Source of the DNA: Phaeosaccion multiseriatum
Taxonomy: Eukaryota; Ochrophyta, other classes
Direction: 5' to 3'
Length of the DNA stretch: 64,000 nucleotides
Assembly: GCA_965112735.1 (NCBI GenBank)
Contig: OZ218956.1
Coordinates: 3,782,001 to 3,846,000 of the forward strand
Under the pieces are notes generated by a model. It saw only the letters and a list, made by a program, of their open reading frames with translations, did not search any database and was not told where the DNA came from. Position numbers and translations under genes: made by a program. Every line of letters starts with the position of its first letter. The stretch's first letter is position 1. Shown here in pieces: positions 36,901 to 47,938 of this stretch.

Positions 36901-38355
36901 CTTAGGCATCGAAACAAAATCAACGCCATCTGTGATACACAAACTCAACCAACTCAATGCCGCTTCTCTCCTCCGCTCCTCCCTCCCCTCACCCCTCCCC
37001 CCCCCCCCCCTCCTTAGATCATGTTCTCCGCCCTGAGCGTGAACGGCGCCTCCGAGTCGAACAACGCCGCTCCTTACAGCAACATGTGGGCGTCCCTCTT
37101 CTTCTTCTTCGCCATCCTGAGTTTCTCCCTGCTTGTCTATCTCTTTGTGGCCGTACTGTACTCCACCTTCATGTACCTCAACTACACCTCCTCGAGCAAC
37201 CGCCTCAACACCACCAAGGAAGCTTTTTGGTACATGTACCGTTACAAACTCTTCAACATTCCGCCCATCGTCGGCGCGAAACGGCCCCTCTCCACGCTCC
37301 GCGGCCGCCTCTTCGACGCCATGGTCTCTGTTCCTGCCGTGGCCGGCGCCCCTCCTGACCAGCAGTCAAGCCGCCCTCCGTTCGATCGCGCCTTCTCACT
37401 GCTTTTGGCGGCCAACATCTCTATCCGTTTCCTCTACGGCGGGCTGTCTCCATCCTACGACCACATGCCGGCCTGGGTCAAGTTGCAGGAGATAGTGTTT
37501 GCAGGCCTGTTTGTGGCGGAGTTTGGCGTGCGAGTGTTCGCCTCGGGGGGTTTCCGAGCGTCCATGCAGTCCCCCTATAACGTCATGGACCTCGCTGTAA
37601 CCGTCGTCATGGCGCTCTTGGGGGTGAGTGGGAAGGGAGGAGAAGGCAGTATACGGACATGGCCTGTGGGCACCGACTCCTCGCCCGCCAGTGATCCTCG
37701 CCAGTGCTCCTGACACCCGTGACTGACCTCACCTGTCTGTGTATGACTGACCTAACCTGTCTGACCTGTCTGTCCGCTCCAAGGTCCTGACACCCCGTCC
37801 GGACACGCCGTCCTGACACCCCTAACCCTGTTCCGCTCCGTCTCAGGTGGACTTCCTGCTGGGGGCGGCGTCGAACTCTTTGTGGAAGCTCGTGCAGGCC
37901 GTGTCTCTGGTGCGGGGGGTGCGCCTCGCCAAGGCCTTTCCTTGTGTAATGGAGGTAACAGCAAACAGAAGCGTGACATTCACATTCATATTCATATTCA
38001 TATTCATATTCATATTCATATTCATTGACGTTCGGGATACTTGGTTGTAGAAAGTCGGTGTCGATATTGTGCATAGGCATCGATTTGGGTCCGTCATGGC
38101 AAAGGTGCAATGAACTAAAACTGAAACTCAACTCAACTGAACTGAAACTCAACTGAGCAGGTGGCCACGGTGGGTTGGAGGAGCGTACCCACGCTTGCCC
38201 CTCTGCTGCTGCTGCTCTCTCTGTGCACCTTCATATACGCCGTGCTAGGCGTCCTGCTCTACGGACATCTCGACACTCAGGTGAGGAGGGGCGCACGCAC
38301 GCACGCACGCACGCACGCAAACACAAACACAAACACACACACACATACACACACA

Positions 38356-38399
<44 letters not shown>

Positions 38400-41300
38400 C
38401 TCTCTCTTTCTATCGCACACTCTCCCTCTCCGTCTCACCCCCTGATGTTCTGTGGTCCTATCTGAATCCCCCCCCCTGCTGGACTCCACAAGGACGAGGA
38501 GGAGGTGGGCTTATTCGGTCCCTCCTGGACGCTATTCTCCCGCCACATCGGCTTCTCCTCCGTGTGGAAGGCAGGCATGACCCTCCTCGGGGTGGCCACA
38601 AGCCCGGGTACGTGCGTGGCTCGAGCCTTAGGGGGCCGGGCACTTGAGACTTGAGGGGAGGAGGTTAGTTACACTTACACTTCGTACGATGAGGCTCAGG
38701 CTGTGCTGTAGGAGATAAAATTACGATTGTGCTACCATTGAAGGGTGAAAAGTAAGACTTTGAGCCTGTGGGGTGGAGGCCCATTGAAGGGTGAAAAGTA
38801 AGGCTTTGAGCCTGTGGGGTGGAGGCCGAGGTGAGGCTCAACTCCTGCTGTCCCTCCCCCGCCACCCCACAGGCTCAAACATGTGGATCTCTACGATGGA
38901 GGCATATCGGCTAGAGGAGGAGCCTCGCTTCCGTTGGGGGGTGGTCTTGTTCTTCTCCTCCTACGCCTTCCTCACGCGCTTCCTACTGTGGAACCTGTTC
39001 ATGATGTGCCTTCTCTTCAAGTTCAAGATACATGGGAGGGACAAGGTAGGGAGGCGGGGGGCAAAGCCAGCATGCACGCATGCACGCACGCGCGCACGCA
39101 CGCACGCACACACACACACACACACACACGCACGTGCTGCCTCTCCATCTGCCTGTTCATATGCCTGCCCTGCTCATATATCTCCCCAGGTGGGTCTGGC
39201 GGTGCAGCAGCTGGAGCAGTTCCGCAGGGCGTGGCAGGTCGTGAGCTTCGACCAGACGGGCAAGCAGACGGGCAAGCAGACGGGCAAGCATATAGTTCGG
39301 CACATCGGCAGCCCCCTGGGGGGAGTCAGACCGAACCCCTTCAAGATCAGAGCGGGGCAGCTTGTGTGCTTCCTGCGCACGCTGTCTCCACCCCTGGGGA
39401 CGGGCCCTGCCTCAAGCGTGCTCGAAACTGAAGTGCTTGCTGAGAAGGTACTGTCATAGTATAGAGGGGAGGGGGGGCTGCAAGAGAGAGAGAAGGAGGT
39501 GTAGATAATATAGGGTCTGGGGTTTGGGCCGACATTGGCTCATCTCATCTCATCTCCTCTCCTCTCCTCCTTTCCATGTCACCAACTTCTCGTGTCAGGT
39601 GCTTGTGTTGATGGGCAGACATTGGGCCGCCCCCCTCGGGGAGTACTACAGCAGCAAGAGCACACACGCACGGGCAAGTACGACGCTCAGCGCCTTCCTC
39701 TCTCGCCCCTCCCTCCGCGACAAGCCGTTACGCTTCCGAGACGTGCTCGTAGCCGTACACAAGCTTCTGGTGTTCGGGCTGGTGTTACCCAATGAGAAGG
39801 AGACCAAGGAGAGGAGAGGAAGAGCCCAGGCCAATCTGTCTCTTCTCAAGCTTGCCGTGCACAGTTTCCTTGACAAGAAGGCGGGGGGCACAGGGGGTTT
39901 GGGGGGGGCGCAGCCCCGGAGGGGCATGACGGCGGCGCCGGGCGGGGCGGGGGCAGGACCTGCCGTGCCAAGATCAGAGGGTTGCAACAGCGAGGTAAGG
40001 GAGTGTAGTGCAGTGCAGTGCAGCAGAGGCCGGGAGGAATGGAGGGAGGGAGGGACGGACGGTACTGGCTGGATGGGGGGGCTGCGGCGGCGACTGCTAA
40101 CTGTGTCCCTAGATGACCAACTGCCACGGCTGGATGGGGGCTTGTCGGCCTGAGGTTGCATCTCGTCTCTCTGTCCTCTCCGAAGGCGAAACTGAGAATT
40201 GGCAAGCAAGTGCAAAACTCAAACTCCAACTCGCCCATCCCCGCTGCGCCCCTGCCCGTGCCCCTGCCCCATGCAATGCCCATATGACTGCCCACTCCCC
40301 CCACCTTTCCCCCGTCCCTGCCCCGTGCCCCGTGCCTCCTACCCCCCCCATCCACTGCCATCCGTCTGCCCCCCAGGCAATGCAGGAGATGTCTCTTCTG
40401 CGGCGCCAGAGCCCTTCTCACTACGAGCTGTCGAAGCGCTGCGCCGTACTGTTCCAGGGAGAGTTCTTGAGGTGGACAGAGGCCATCGATGAGGAGGGCC
40501 TCACGCACAAGTCAAGGAGGGAGGGGCAGTGCCTGTTGGCTGCCATCGCACGGGAGGTCAGTCAGTCAATCACTCACTCACTCAGTCAGTCAGTCAGTCA
40601 GTCAGTCAGTCAGCCCAGTCCTGACAGCCCTCGTCTCTTTCCCAGACTTACTGCCCCTCACTGACTTACTGTCCCTCACTGACTTACTGTTTCTCACTGA
40701 GCAGGTGTCTACCTCTGCCCTGCGAGAGGTGGTGGAGGGGCGGCTGTACGAGCGACACGTGGGGGACAGGAGGCAGAGGGCACGCTTCACGGCCGCCAAG
40801 AAGGCACACACCGCCCTCAAGGAGATCTACAACAGAGTCAAGCAAACGGAGGTAAGGGGACGGATGGGCAGGGGGCTTGGAGGCGTAGTATGGGCATGGA
40901 TGGAGGCGTAGTATGGGTATGGATGGGCATGGATGGAGGAGTATGGGCATGGATGGGCATGGATGGAGGAGTATGGGCATGGATGGGCATGGATGGGCAT
41001 GGATGGGCATGGATGGAGGAGTATGGGCATGGATGGAGGAGTATGGGCATGGATGGGCATGGATGGAGGATTATGGGCATGGATGGGCATGGATGGAGGA
41101 TTATGTCCATGGATGGGCATGGATGGAGGAGTATGGGCATGGATGGGCATGGATGGAGGAGTATGGGCATGGATGGGCGTGGATGGGCATGGATGGGCAT
41201 GGATGGAGGAGTATGGGCATGGATGGAGGAGTATGGGCATGGATGGGCATGGATGGAGGATTATGGGCATGGATGGGCATGGATGGAGGATTATGTCCAT

Positions 41301-44300
41301 GGATGGGCATGGATGGAGGAGTATGGGCATGGATGGGCATGGATGGAGGAGCATGGGCATGGATGGAGGAGTATGGGCATGGATGGGCATGGATGGAGGA
41401 TTATGCGCATGAGGCTTGGCGCTTGGGGCTTGGGCTTGAGCACTGGAAGGCACTGGAAGGCCACCCCTCTCACCCCTCTCCCCTCATCTCGTTGCCTCTC
41501 TCCCCCCTCAGGCTATGCACATCACCCCTACATGGGACGGTGCGACGCTCAGCACAACTCAGCGGATGCGGATACAGACACCGGGCTCTGGCGCCTCCCC
41601 CCCTTGGGCAAGGACCCCCCCCGGGGCAAAGGGTAAAGCCAAGGCCGCAAAGGGTTCCCTCCCCGGAGGTGGTGGCGATGATGTTGGGGGTGGTGTGGGT
41701 GTGGGTGTGCGTGCCATGTGTGGCTCTGCGTGCGGCGAGTGGCTCTTTCTGAGCTGCGATGACGCCGCTGTGAGGGTCTTTCGACGGCGGAAGCGCAAGC
41801 CGGACTACCAACTGACGCAGCGCCTCGAGGTGGGGGGGCAGTCATACGGACAGGGGCAGGGGCACGTTGGTGGGCCTGTTGGTGATACAGTAGCGGGGCC
41901 TGTGGGGCACTGCATGTGCTGCTCGGCGGAGGGCAAGCACGTGTGGGTGGGCTGTGAGGATGGCACCGTACGGCACTTTACGCAGGACCTGCGTGCCTGG
42001 AAGGACGCCCTGGCCAAGCAGCAGCAGGCGTATGGGCAGCAGAGGGCCGACCATGTGGGCAATTCCGGTCCTGACACCGGGGGCGGCAAGCATATGGGCA
42101 ACAAGAGACCGGCCCGGCCCGCCATCCCCTACCGAGCCGACAAGGTGGGCAAGGGGCACAGTGCGAGTGTGCGCTGCATGGCCCAGGCCTTGGAGAGGGG
42201 CCTGCTCTTTACGGGCGGGGCGGAGGGCTCAGTGAAGGTGTGGAAGTGCTCCAAGGGGGGAGGAAGCTCCCCCGCCCTCTCCTGCGATGTGTCCGGCGGC
42301 ATCGTGGGGGGCAAGCCTGTGCGCTGTCTCACGGTTTGGCAGCCCGAGCTGTCCGACGCGGTGCTGGCGGCGTGTCTGTCTGTGGATGACCAACTGGTGC
42401 TGGAGCCGCCGCGCTACCTCCTGGCTGGAGACGGGTTGGGCTTCTTGTCTGTGCTGCCCCTCCGCTCGGACGCGCGCTTCCTCACAGGACTCGACGTCTG
42501 GAGACCCATATACCGCCAGAAAGTCGCAGAGGGCGGTGGGCGCAGCAGCGGCGGCGGTGACGGCTTCACAGATGGCGAGGGCGTAACGGCTGTCGAGGTG
42601 GCGTGGGGCCGCATCTATACAGCGAGTGGCGACAACGGTACCATCCGGGTGTGGGAGGTGGAGTGGGACAGTCCGGAGTCGGACATCAGCAACCCCAGCG
42701 CCAAGGACAGTAGTCCCAAGGGCAGTCCCAAGGGCAGTCCCAAGGGCAGTCCCAAGGGCAGTCCCAAGGGTACTCATCATACCCATGAGGGCGCACCCTT
42801 GCCCCTCGTCGGGGGGGGGCTGTCGGGCCTCACAGGCATGACTCCGTCATCTGTGATCCGAGGGTTGACTCAAGTGGCGCTCATCTCCACGCACTCGGGG
42901 CCCGTCACGGCGCTGGTGGCAGGGGGAGGCTTCCTCTTTAGTGCGAGCGCGGACCTCTCCATCGTTACCTGGCACAAGCCGCTAGAGGACAAGCAGCAGC
43001 AGCAGCAGCAGCAGCAGTTGGTGGTACGACAGGAGAGGCGAGCTAGCGGCGATACAAGTAGTAATCTCGCGGCGGAGGTCAGCAGCCGAGGCACGGGATC
43101 TCCCTCTCCAAGGGCCCCTCCAAGGGCCGCGGGATACTGGCCTCAAAGTCCCGGGGGGGAAGGCTCGTCGCCGCGCCGAGGAGAAGACGAAGAAATGGAG
43201 AAGAAAGGAGAAGAAGAAAAGAAGGAAGGAATGGCGGCCTTCGCGCAAGCACTGTTCGACGCGTCCTCACCCTCGCCCACCCCCATACCCTCACCCGTGC
43301 CGAGCAGAAGAGGCAGCGCCACCTCCTCCTCCTCCGCCGGAAAGGGCTCTGGTCCTGTTACTCTGTCGCCATCTGTAACGTCGTCGCCAACCACGACCAC
43401 CAACACGCTACACGCCCCCCAGCCCGGCACCATCCTGCACGAGGAGACCGTGACGTGTATGCACGTGACGCGCGACGCATGCATCTCCGCCGACCTCAAG
43501 GGGACGGTCGTGGTGCGCCGCCCGGGCAAGTGGATACAGACCTACAACATACGGGTGAGTGAGTGAAGGAGTGAGTGAGTTAGTGAGCGAGTGAGGGAGG
43601 GAGGGATGGAGGGAGTGGGTGGGTTGGTGGGTGGATGATTGGGTGGGTTGGTGAGTGAGTGAGTGAGTGGGTGGGTGGGTGGGTGGTTGGATGGGTGGGT
43701 GGGATGGTGAGTGAGTGAGTGGGTGGGTTGGTGGGTGGATGAGTGGGTGGGTTGGTGAGTGAGTGAGTGGGTGGGTTGGTGGGTGGGTGAGTGAGTGAGT
43801 GAGTGAGCAAGCGAGCGGGGCCTTCCTTCTCGAGTCCTTTGTGAGCCCTTTTGTTGAGTCCTTGTGGGGCAGGGGAAGCACGTGTTGGGGGGACCCTCTC
43901 TCTTGCATTACGTATGTATGCATGTGTGTCTTATGTATGTCTACGTACATCTCTCTCCTCCTCTCACTCACTCACTCACTCACTCACTCACTCACTCACT
44001 CACTCACTCTCTCTCTCTCTCTCTCTCCCTTCTGTCTCTCTTTCTTGCTCTCCCTCTCTCCCTTGCCCCCCCTCTATCTCTTGCTCTCTAAGGTGATGCC
44101 CTCTGCAGCGGAGGTAGAGAGGCTCAAGCCCCTCGCCATAGAGACCCTTCGCGCCTACAAAGCAGCGGGGAGGGTGTCCACAGTCGGAGGAGTAGGCGGG
44201 CCCGGGGGAGGGACGGCAGGGGAGCGAGGCGGGGGAGGAGGAAGAAGCGGAGGAGGAGGAGGAGGAGGAGGAGGAGGAGGAGGGGGGGGGGGGCGGTGGA

Positions 44301-46293
44301 CGTGAAGGAGGGGGAGGGGGGGGAGAGGGGCCCGACGCGTCCTCAGGGCCTGCCATGAGCGCCACCGCACAGTCCATGCGGGTGCGTGACGGGGCGGTTA
44401 TGATAGAGGCGTATGGGGAGGGAGGGACGGAGGGACGGAGGGACGGAGGGAGGGAGAGGGGCGAAGAAGGCCCTTTTGCTGGAGTGTTTTCTTCGCCCGC
44501 ACACACACACACACGCCCGCACGCACACACACACATACACACAAGCACACCCATACTCCGTCCTACTTCTTCATCCGGACTCCCTACTCTCTCCTCCCGT
44601 CGATATCGCATTTCAATCTCCACCTATTCTCTCACCCCCACTGCCCCTCCCCACTCACATCCACTGCCATCCCGTCAGTTCCTGCTTGGTGCCCGTCAGC
44701 GGCGTGCTTTGGCACGAAAGTCGAGGGCCAAGGCTCACCGCGCGGCACTCGCGCTCAAGTACTCACAACAGACATATGGGCAGGGGCAGGGGCAGGTATA
44801 TGGGTCACTGGCCCACACGCAGCAGCCGCAGCAGCAGGATGCCACGCTTCATCGTCTCGCCTCTGGCACTGACGCTGGCCGTGAGTCTGCCTCTGAAACG
44901 GGCACTGAAACTGGCAACAGCATGATGGCCTACGACCCCCGGGCCACGCTCGTCAGCACCATGCACTTGCTTTCGGCCAGCGACAGTCACACGCAGTCCG
45001 ACAAGTCCTCCTTCAACTCGTTCGGCCAGCAGCAGGGGCAGCGCGGCTCAGGCCTGAGCTCCTTCCCCTTCCCGTCATCGGGGGTCTCCTCCTCCTCCCC
45101 CTCCTCTGGCGGCGGCGGAAGCGGGGGCGGGCCTTCCCTAGCCGCCTCGCAGACACTGCTGCTCAAGGCTCTGCATTTTGGGGGCGTTTTGGCGGGAGAC
45201 GGCATCGCGTCTACTGCCATCCCCCTCAGCATCGCCAAGAGAACCACACCTGATTTCCTCCGGCCAGAGAACGTGAGTGCTTAAGTTCGTTCTGGCCCAG
45301 CCGCGGAGGGGGAGGGAAGGGGGGACGTTCGATCGCTCCTTCGTCTCTGTCGCCCTTCAGCAGCACCTTTCATTCCATACCATTCCCTCTCACTCTCTCA
45401 ATCACCCACTCTCTCACTCTCTCACTCTCTCACTCTCTCACTCTCTCACTCTCTCACTCTCTTGCTCTCTCACTCTCTCACTCTCTCACTCTATCACTCT
45501 CTCACTCTCTCACTCTCTCACTCTCTCACTCTCTCACTCTCACTCTCTCACTCTCTCACTCTCTCACTCTCTCACTCTCTCACTCTCTCACTCTCTCACT
45601 CCATCACTCCATCACTCTCTCGCTCTCTCACTCTCTCACTCTCTCACTCTCTCACTCTCTCACTCTATCACTCTCTCACTCTCTCACTCTCTCTTCCCAT
45701 ACTTCGTATTGGCCGACTGACTGCGCTATCCTCCGTCCCTCCGTCCCTCCCTCCCTCCCTCCGTCCGTCCGTCCGTCCGTCCGTCCGTCCGTCCGTCCCT
45801 CCCTCCCTCCCTCCCTCCCTCCCTCCCTCCCTCCCTCCCTCCCTCCCTCCCTCCCTCCCTCCCTCCCTCCCTCCCTCCCTCCCTCCCTCCCTCCCTCCCT
45901 CCCTCCCTCCCTCCCTCCCTCCCTCCCGTCCTCCCTCTCTTTCCTCCCCTCTCCTCCCCCGCTCGCCCCCCCCCCCCTCCAGCATCCTGCCTACGACTCT
46001 TTCCTCGTTCACCCCGACATGTACACAGCCGAGCTCATGGCCTATCACTGGCCCATCCTGCCGCTCCAGCCATCCAAGTTGGTGATACAGAAGGCCGCCA
46101 AGCAGGGGGAGGCACTGGACGAAAGCCTTTCGATGACTGTTGCCCCCGGGATGCCGGACTGGAGTAAAACCCCCCGGGGGGGAGGCACCAGCCCCAGGAG
46201 GAATGACGAAACAAACCCCCCTGTTTACTCAATAGATACCCCCACGGAGGTAGGAGCGAAGGGAAGTTTGCCCTGCGCTACTGCCGGCTGCAG

Positions 46294-46327
<34 letters not shown>

Positions 46328-47592
46328 CCCTCTGTTTCTCTCTCTCTCGATCTCCCTGTCTCCTTCTCCCTCTCTCAGTCTCTCTCCATCTCCCTGCTTG
46401 TCGGCCTGCGACGCAGTCAGGCGGGCATGTGTATCGTCCTTGTTGTCAGGCCGTCTGCCCATGTATTTGTGCTGTGTAGAGTAGTCATCCTGCTACGTTT
46501 ACCCTTTCACCGACCCCTTCCGACCCCTTCCTTGTCCTGTCACCGCCCGTCACCCTCTTGCCGCGAATGGAACTTCACCCCATACAGACCCGAGGGGGGC
46601 GCGACCTCGATAGCCTGCGGGGTGGCAATCAGATGGGCAATCATATGGGCATGGCTGCTGGCAAGGCTCCGTCCCGGGGGGGCTCACGACCGTCGCCATC
46701 CTCCCTTCCGCGAGGTACTCCACAGGGAAGCGGACGGCGCCCACTGCCATCCAGAGTCGACGTGAGAGGTGTGAGGGGCGGAGAGAGAGGCGCCGCTGCT
46801 GCTGCTGGTGCTGCCCTAGGGGACCACTCGGCGGAGGATGAAGAAAGTGAGGCCGACAGTGACGAGGGAAGTGAGGAGAGCAGTGAGGAGAGCAGTGACT
46901 ACGAAGGGGAGGAAACAAGTGACGGGGACAGTGACGAAGCCAGTGAAGAGGAAGAAGAGGAAGGAGAGGCGCACTCCTCTCTGCGACCACCGCCCAAGCC
47001 CAAGCTCGAGAGAAGCATGAGCAGCACTTTTCGCAGCAGCCGCAGGTTTGGGAGGCGCGTTGGTGGTACTCCGTCTGAGGCGTCGTCGACAAGTTCAAGT
47101 TCAAGTAGTAGCTTCTCCAAGGCCCTTCTCGGGTTCTTCGGGGGGGCGACAGGGGGCGACAGAGGCAAAACGGATGCTAACGAGCCCCCAGCTGCTCACC
47201 GGCCTCTGTCGCGGCCTCGGCCTGCAGAGCGGATCCTTGGCGGGATTGGCGGGGGAGTGTTCACCCTGTCAGAGGGAGAGGACGAGGACGAGGACGAGGG
47301 CGACGAAGACTATTACGACAGTGACGACCAGAAGGAGGAGGAGGAGGAGGAGGAGGAGGAAGACAGTGACTATGAAGGGTATGAAGTTGGAGATGGATCT
47401 TCGCGAGTGAGCGATGACGGAACGGGGTCAGGGTCAGACTCCTCCGCGAGGTGTTTCCGAAGCGAGATGGGGTCCGCATTGGCCTTGGAGGAAGGGCTCG
47501 GGTTAGGGAGGGGCAGCGGGAGTGTTAGTGTTATGGGCAGCATGATTAGCGAGAGCGACGGGAGCGACGACAGCGGCGGCAGTCGCGGGTAG
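29378..47592 (+). CDS. Four-domain voltage-gated cation channel fused to WD40 propeller
   Basis: Exons: 29378-29853, 30376-30502, 30681-30836, 31162-31970, 32345-32531, 33568-33881, 34281-34493, 35095-35544, 36168-36768, 37018-37623, 37847-37954, 38161-38280, 38493-38607, 38873-39045, 39190-39447, 39599-39994, 40377-40556, 40705-40851, 41512-43554, 44093-44381, 44679-45272, 45983-46249, 46588-47592; about 3,210 aa. Phases agree everywhere except exon 20, which has one extra base at a G run. Four six-helix repeats start near residues 18, 464, 847 and 1233. S4 segments are charged in I-III ([39 protein letters not shown]) and weak in IV. Selectivity positions read Glu261 (SMEGW), Asn660 (TGNRW), Asp1107 (AMDDF) and Pro1427 (TSPG). 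Residues ~1813-2493 contain five or six WD40 blades ([30 protein letters not shown]). The tail is acidic and Ser-rich. Related to CaV/NaV/NALCN-type channels of the plasma membrane; ion selectivity is unknown. Exon 7 has a weak acceptor. Confidence 0.87.
29860..30090. repeat. (TG)n microsatellite in channel intron 1
   Basis: TG/GT dinucleotide repeat with TGCG and TATG interruptions starting directly after the donor at 29854, so the splice site merges into the array. The same arrangement, a (TG)n run beginning at the donor, recurs at introns 3 and 4 of this gene. Confidence 0.9.
30837..31070. repeat. (TG)n microsatellite in channel intron 3
   Basis: Starts exactly at the intron 3 donor (CAG/gtgtgtgt) and extends about 230 bp with TGCG, TATG and TCCA interruptions. 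It is bounded on its 3' side by a partial copy of the preceding exon (31074-31122). Confidence 0.9.
31074..31122 (+). repeat. Degenerate intronic copy of the end of channel exon 3
   Basis: The intron segment matches the last ~50 bp of exon 3 (30788-30836). CCAACGCCGGCGTGACTCAC is identical, followed by diverged GACAACA and TCCGCCTCCT blocks. The copy lacks a following donor and is not needed for the reading frame. It flanks the (TG)n array, so exon end and array appear to have been duplicated together or by slippage. Confidence 0.75.
32715..33555. repeat. (CTCC)n / CACCCCTC compound array in channel intron 5
   Basis: About 840 bp of alternating blocks: (CACCCCTC)n and (CTCC)n, with CACCACTCCATCCC bridges marking higher-order units near 32780, 32994 and 33300. 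The last ~240 bp is nearly pure CTCC and leads into the acceptor at 33567. It is open in several frames on both strands and yields artefactual ORFs. Confidence 0.95.
34075..34265. repeat. 15-bp minisatellite (TCCGTGACCACTCCT)n
   Basis: About 12 copies of a 15-bp unit alternating between CGTGACCA and CCTGACTA/CTGACTGC variants, ending 15 bp before the exon 7 acceptor. It replaces the usual pyrimidine tract. Confidence 0.85.
34736..35050. repeat. GGATGCCTCT minisatellite with ~60-bp higher-order unit
   Basis: In channel intron 7. The basic ~10-bp unit is (GGATGCCTCT/GGATACCTCT/GTATGCTTCT). A 60-bp composite is repeated two to three times between 34750 and 34930, after which copies decay toward the exon 8 acceptor at 35094. 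Confidence 0.85.
35545..35910. repeat. (GAGT)n and GGGA-rich array in channel intron 8
   Basis: (GTGA)n begins immediately at the intron 8 donor (gtaagtgagtgag), followed by GGGA/GAGG purine repeats to about 35910. The donor consensus could be satisfied in several registers of the array. Confidence 0.85.
37977..38024. repeat. (CATATT)n hexanucleotide repeat
   Basis: Eight copies of CATATT in channel intron 11; followed downstream (38110-38155) by AACTGAAACTCAACT repeats ahead of the acceptor at 38160. Confidence 0.9.
38735..38826. repeat. 46-bp tandem duplication in channel intron 13
   Basis: Two adjacent 46-bp units (38735-38780 and 38781-38826) differ at one position. Each contains TTTGAGCCTGTGGGGTGG, the exact reverse complement of the intron 13 acceptor and first exon 14 bases (38862-38879). 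Confidence 0.92.
40908..41410. repeat. Minisatellite (GGGCATGGATGGAGGAGTAT)n in channel intron 18
   Basis: About 500 bp built of GGGCATGGAT units (10 bp) and GGGCATGGATGGAGGAGTAT units (20 bp). Variants GATTAT and GTCCAT mark a ~190-bp higher-order copy (around 41060-41110 and 41240-41300). Open on both strands as MGMDGHGW or HAHPCP repeats. Confidence 0.93.
45395..45945. repeat. (CTCTCA)n, (CCGT)n and (CCTC)n array in channel intron 21
   Basis: (ACTCTCTC)n runs to 45690, then GTCC/CCGT repeats (45735-45797), then nearly pure CTCC to about 45928, then the acceptor at 45982. Three different tetra- or hexanucleotide arrays are concatenated in one intron. Confidence 0.93.
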
Positions 47593-47938
47593 AGATGGAG
47601 CAGATGGATTGACTTTCTTCAATGCATGGACTTGTGATTACATAGATTTGGCGTTTCCATGCCCATATGCCCATTCGTCTATTGGCCCTTCCATGCAAGT
47701 GAGAACACTGCAGTGAGGCAATAAGTGTCACCCACCCCCCGCCTCGGCCATGGACTTGATTTTTATTTTTTTACTGATTATGGTCGGTGCATACCATAAC
47801 CAGGTGAGCCCAGCGCCGAGGAGGGAGGGAGAAACTGACCCACACTATTACATAAAACAAAATTACATGGTCTCATTTCAATACATGCACGTTCCGCCCT
47901 CTCATGGCAGTGGAGGGGCCCTCCACCCCCGTCTCCTG
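47593..47938. other. Convergent spacer, channel and P-loop NTPase genes
   Basis: About 346 bp holding both 3' UTRs. An AT-rich ATTTTTATTTTTTTACTG stretch lies at 47759-47776. On the minus strand this gives an A-rich stretch suitable for 3' processing of the NTPase gene. A CCCATATGCCC copy lies at 47661-47671. Confidence 0.5.

Noticed and set aside
40827-41752. MGMDGHGW / HAHPCP repeat ORFs
   Set aside because: These are translations of the intron 18 minisatellite; the flanking channel exons join in phase without it.
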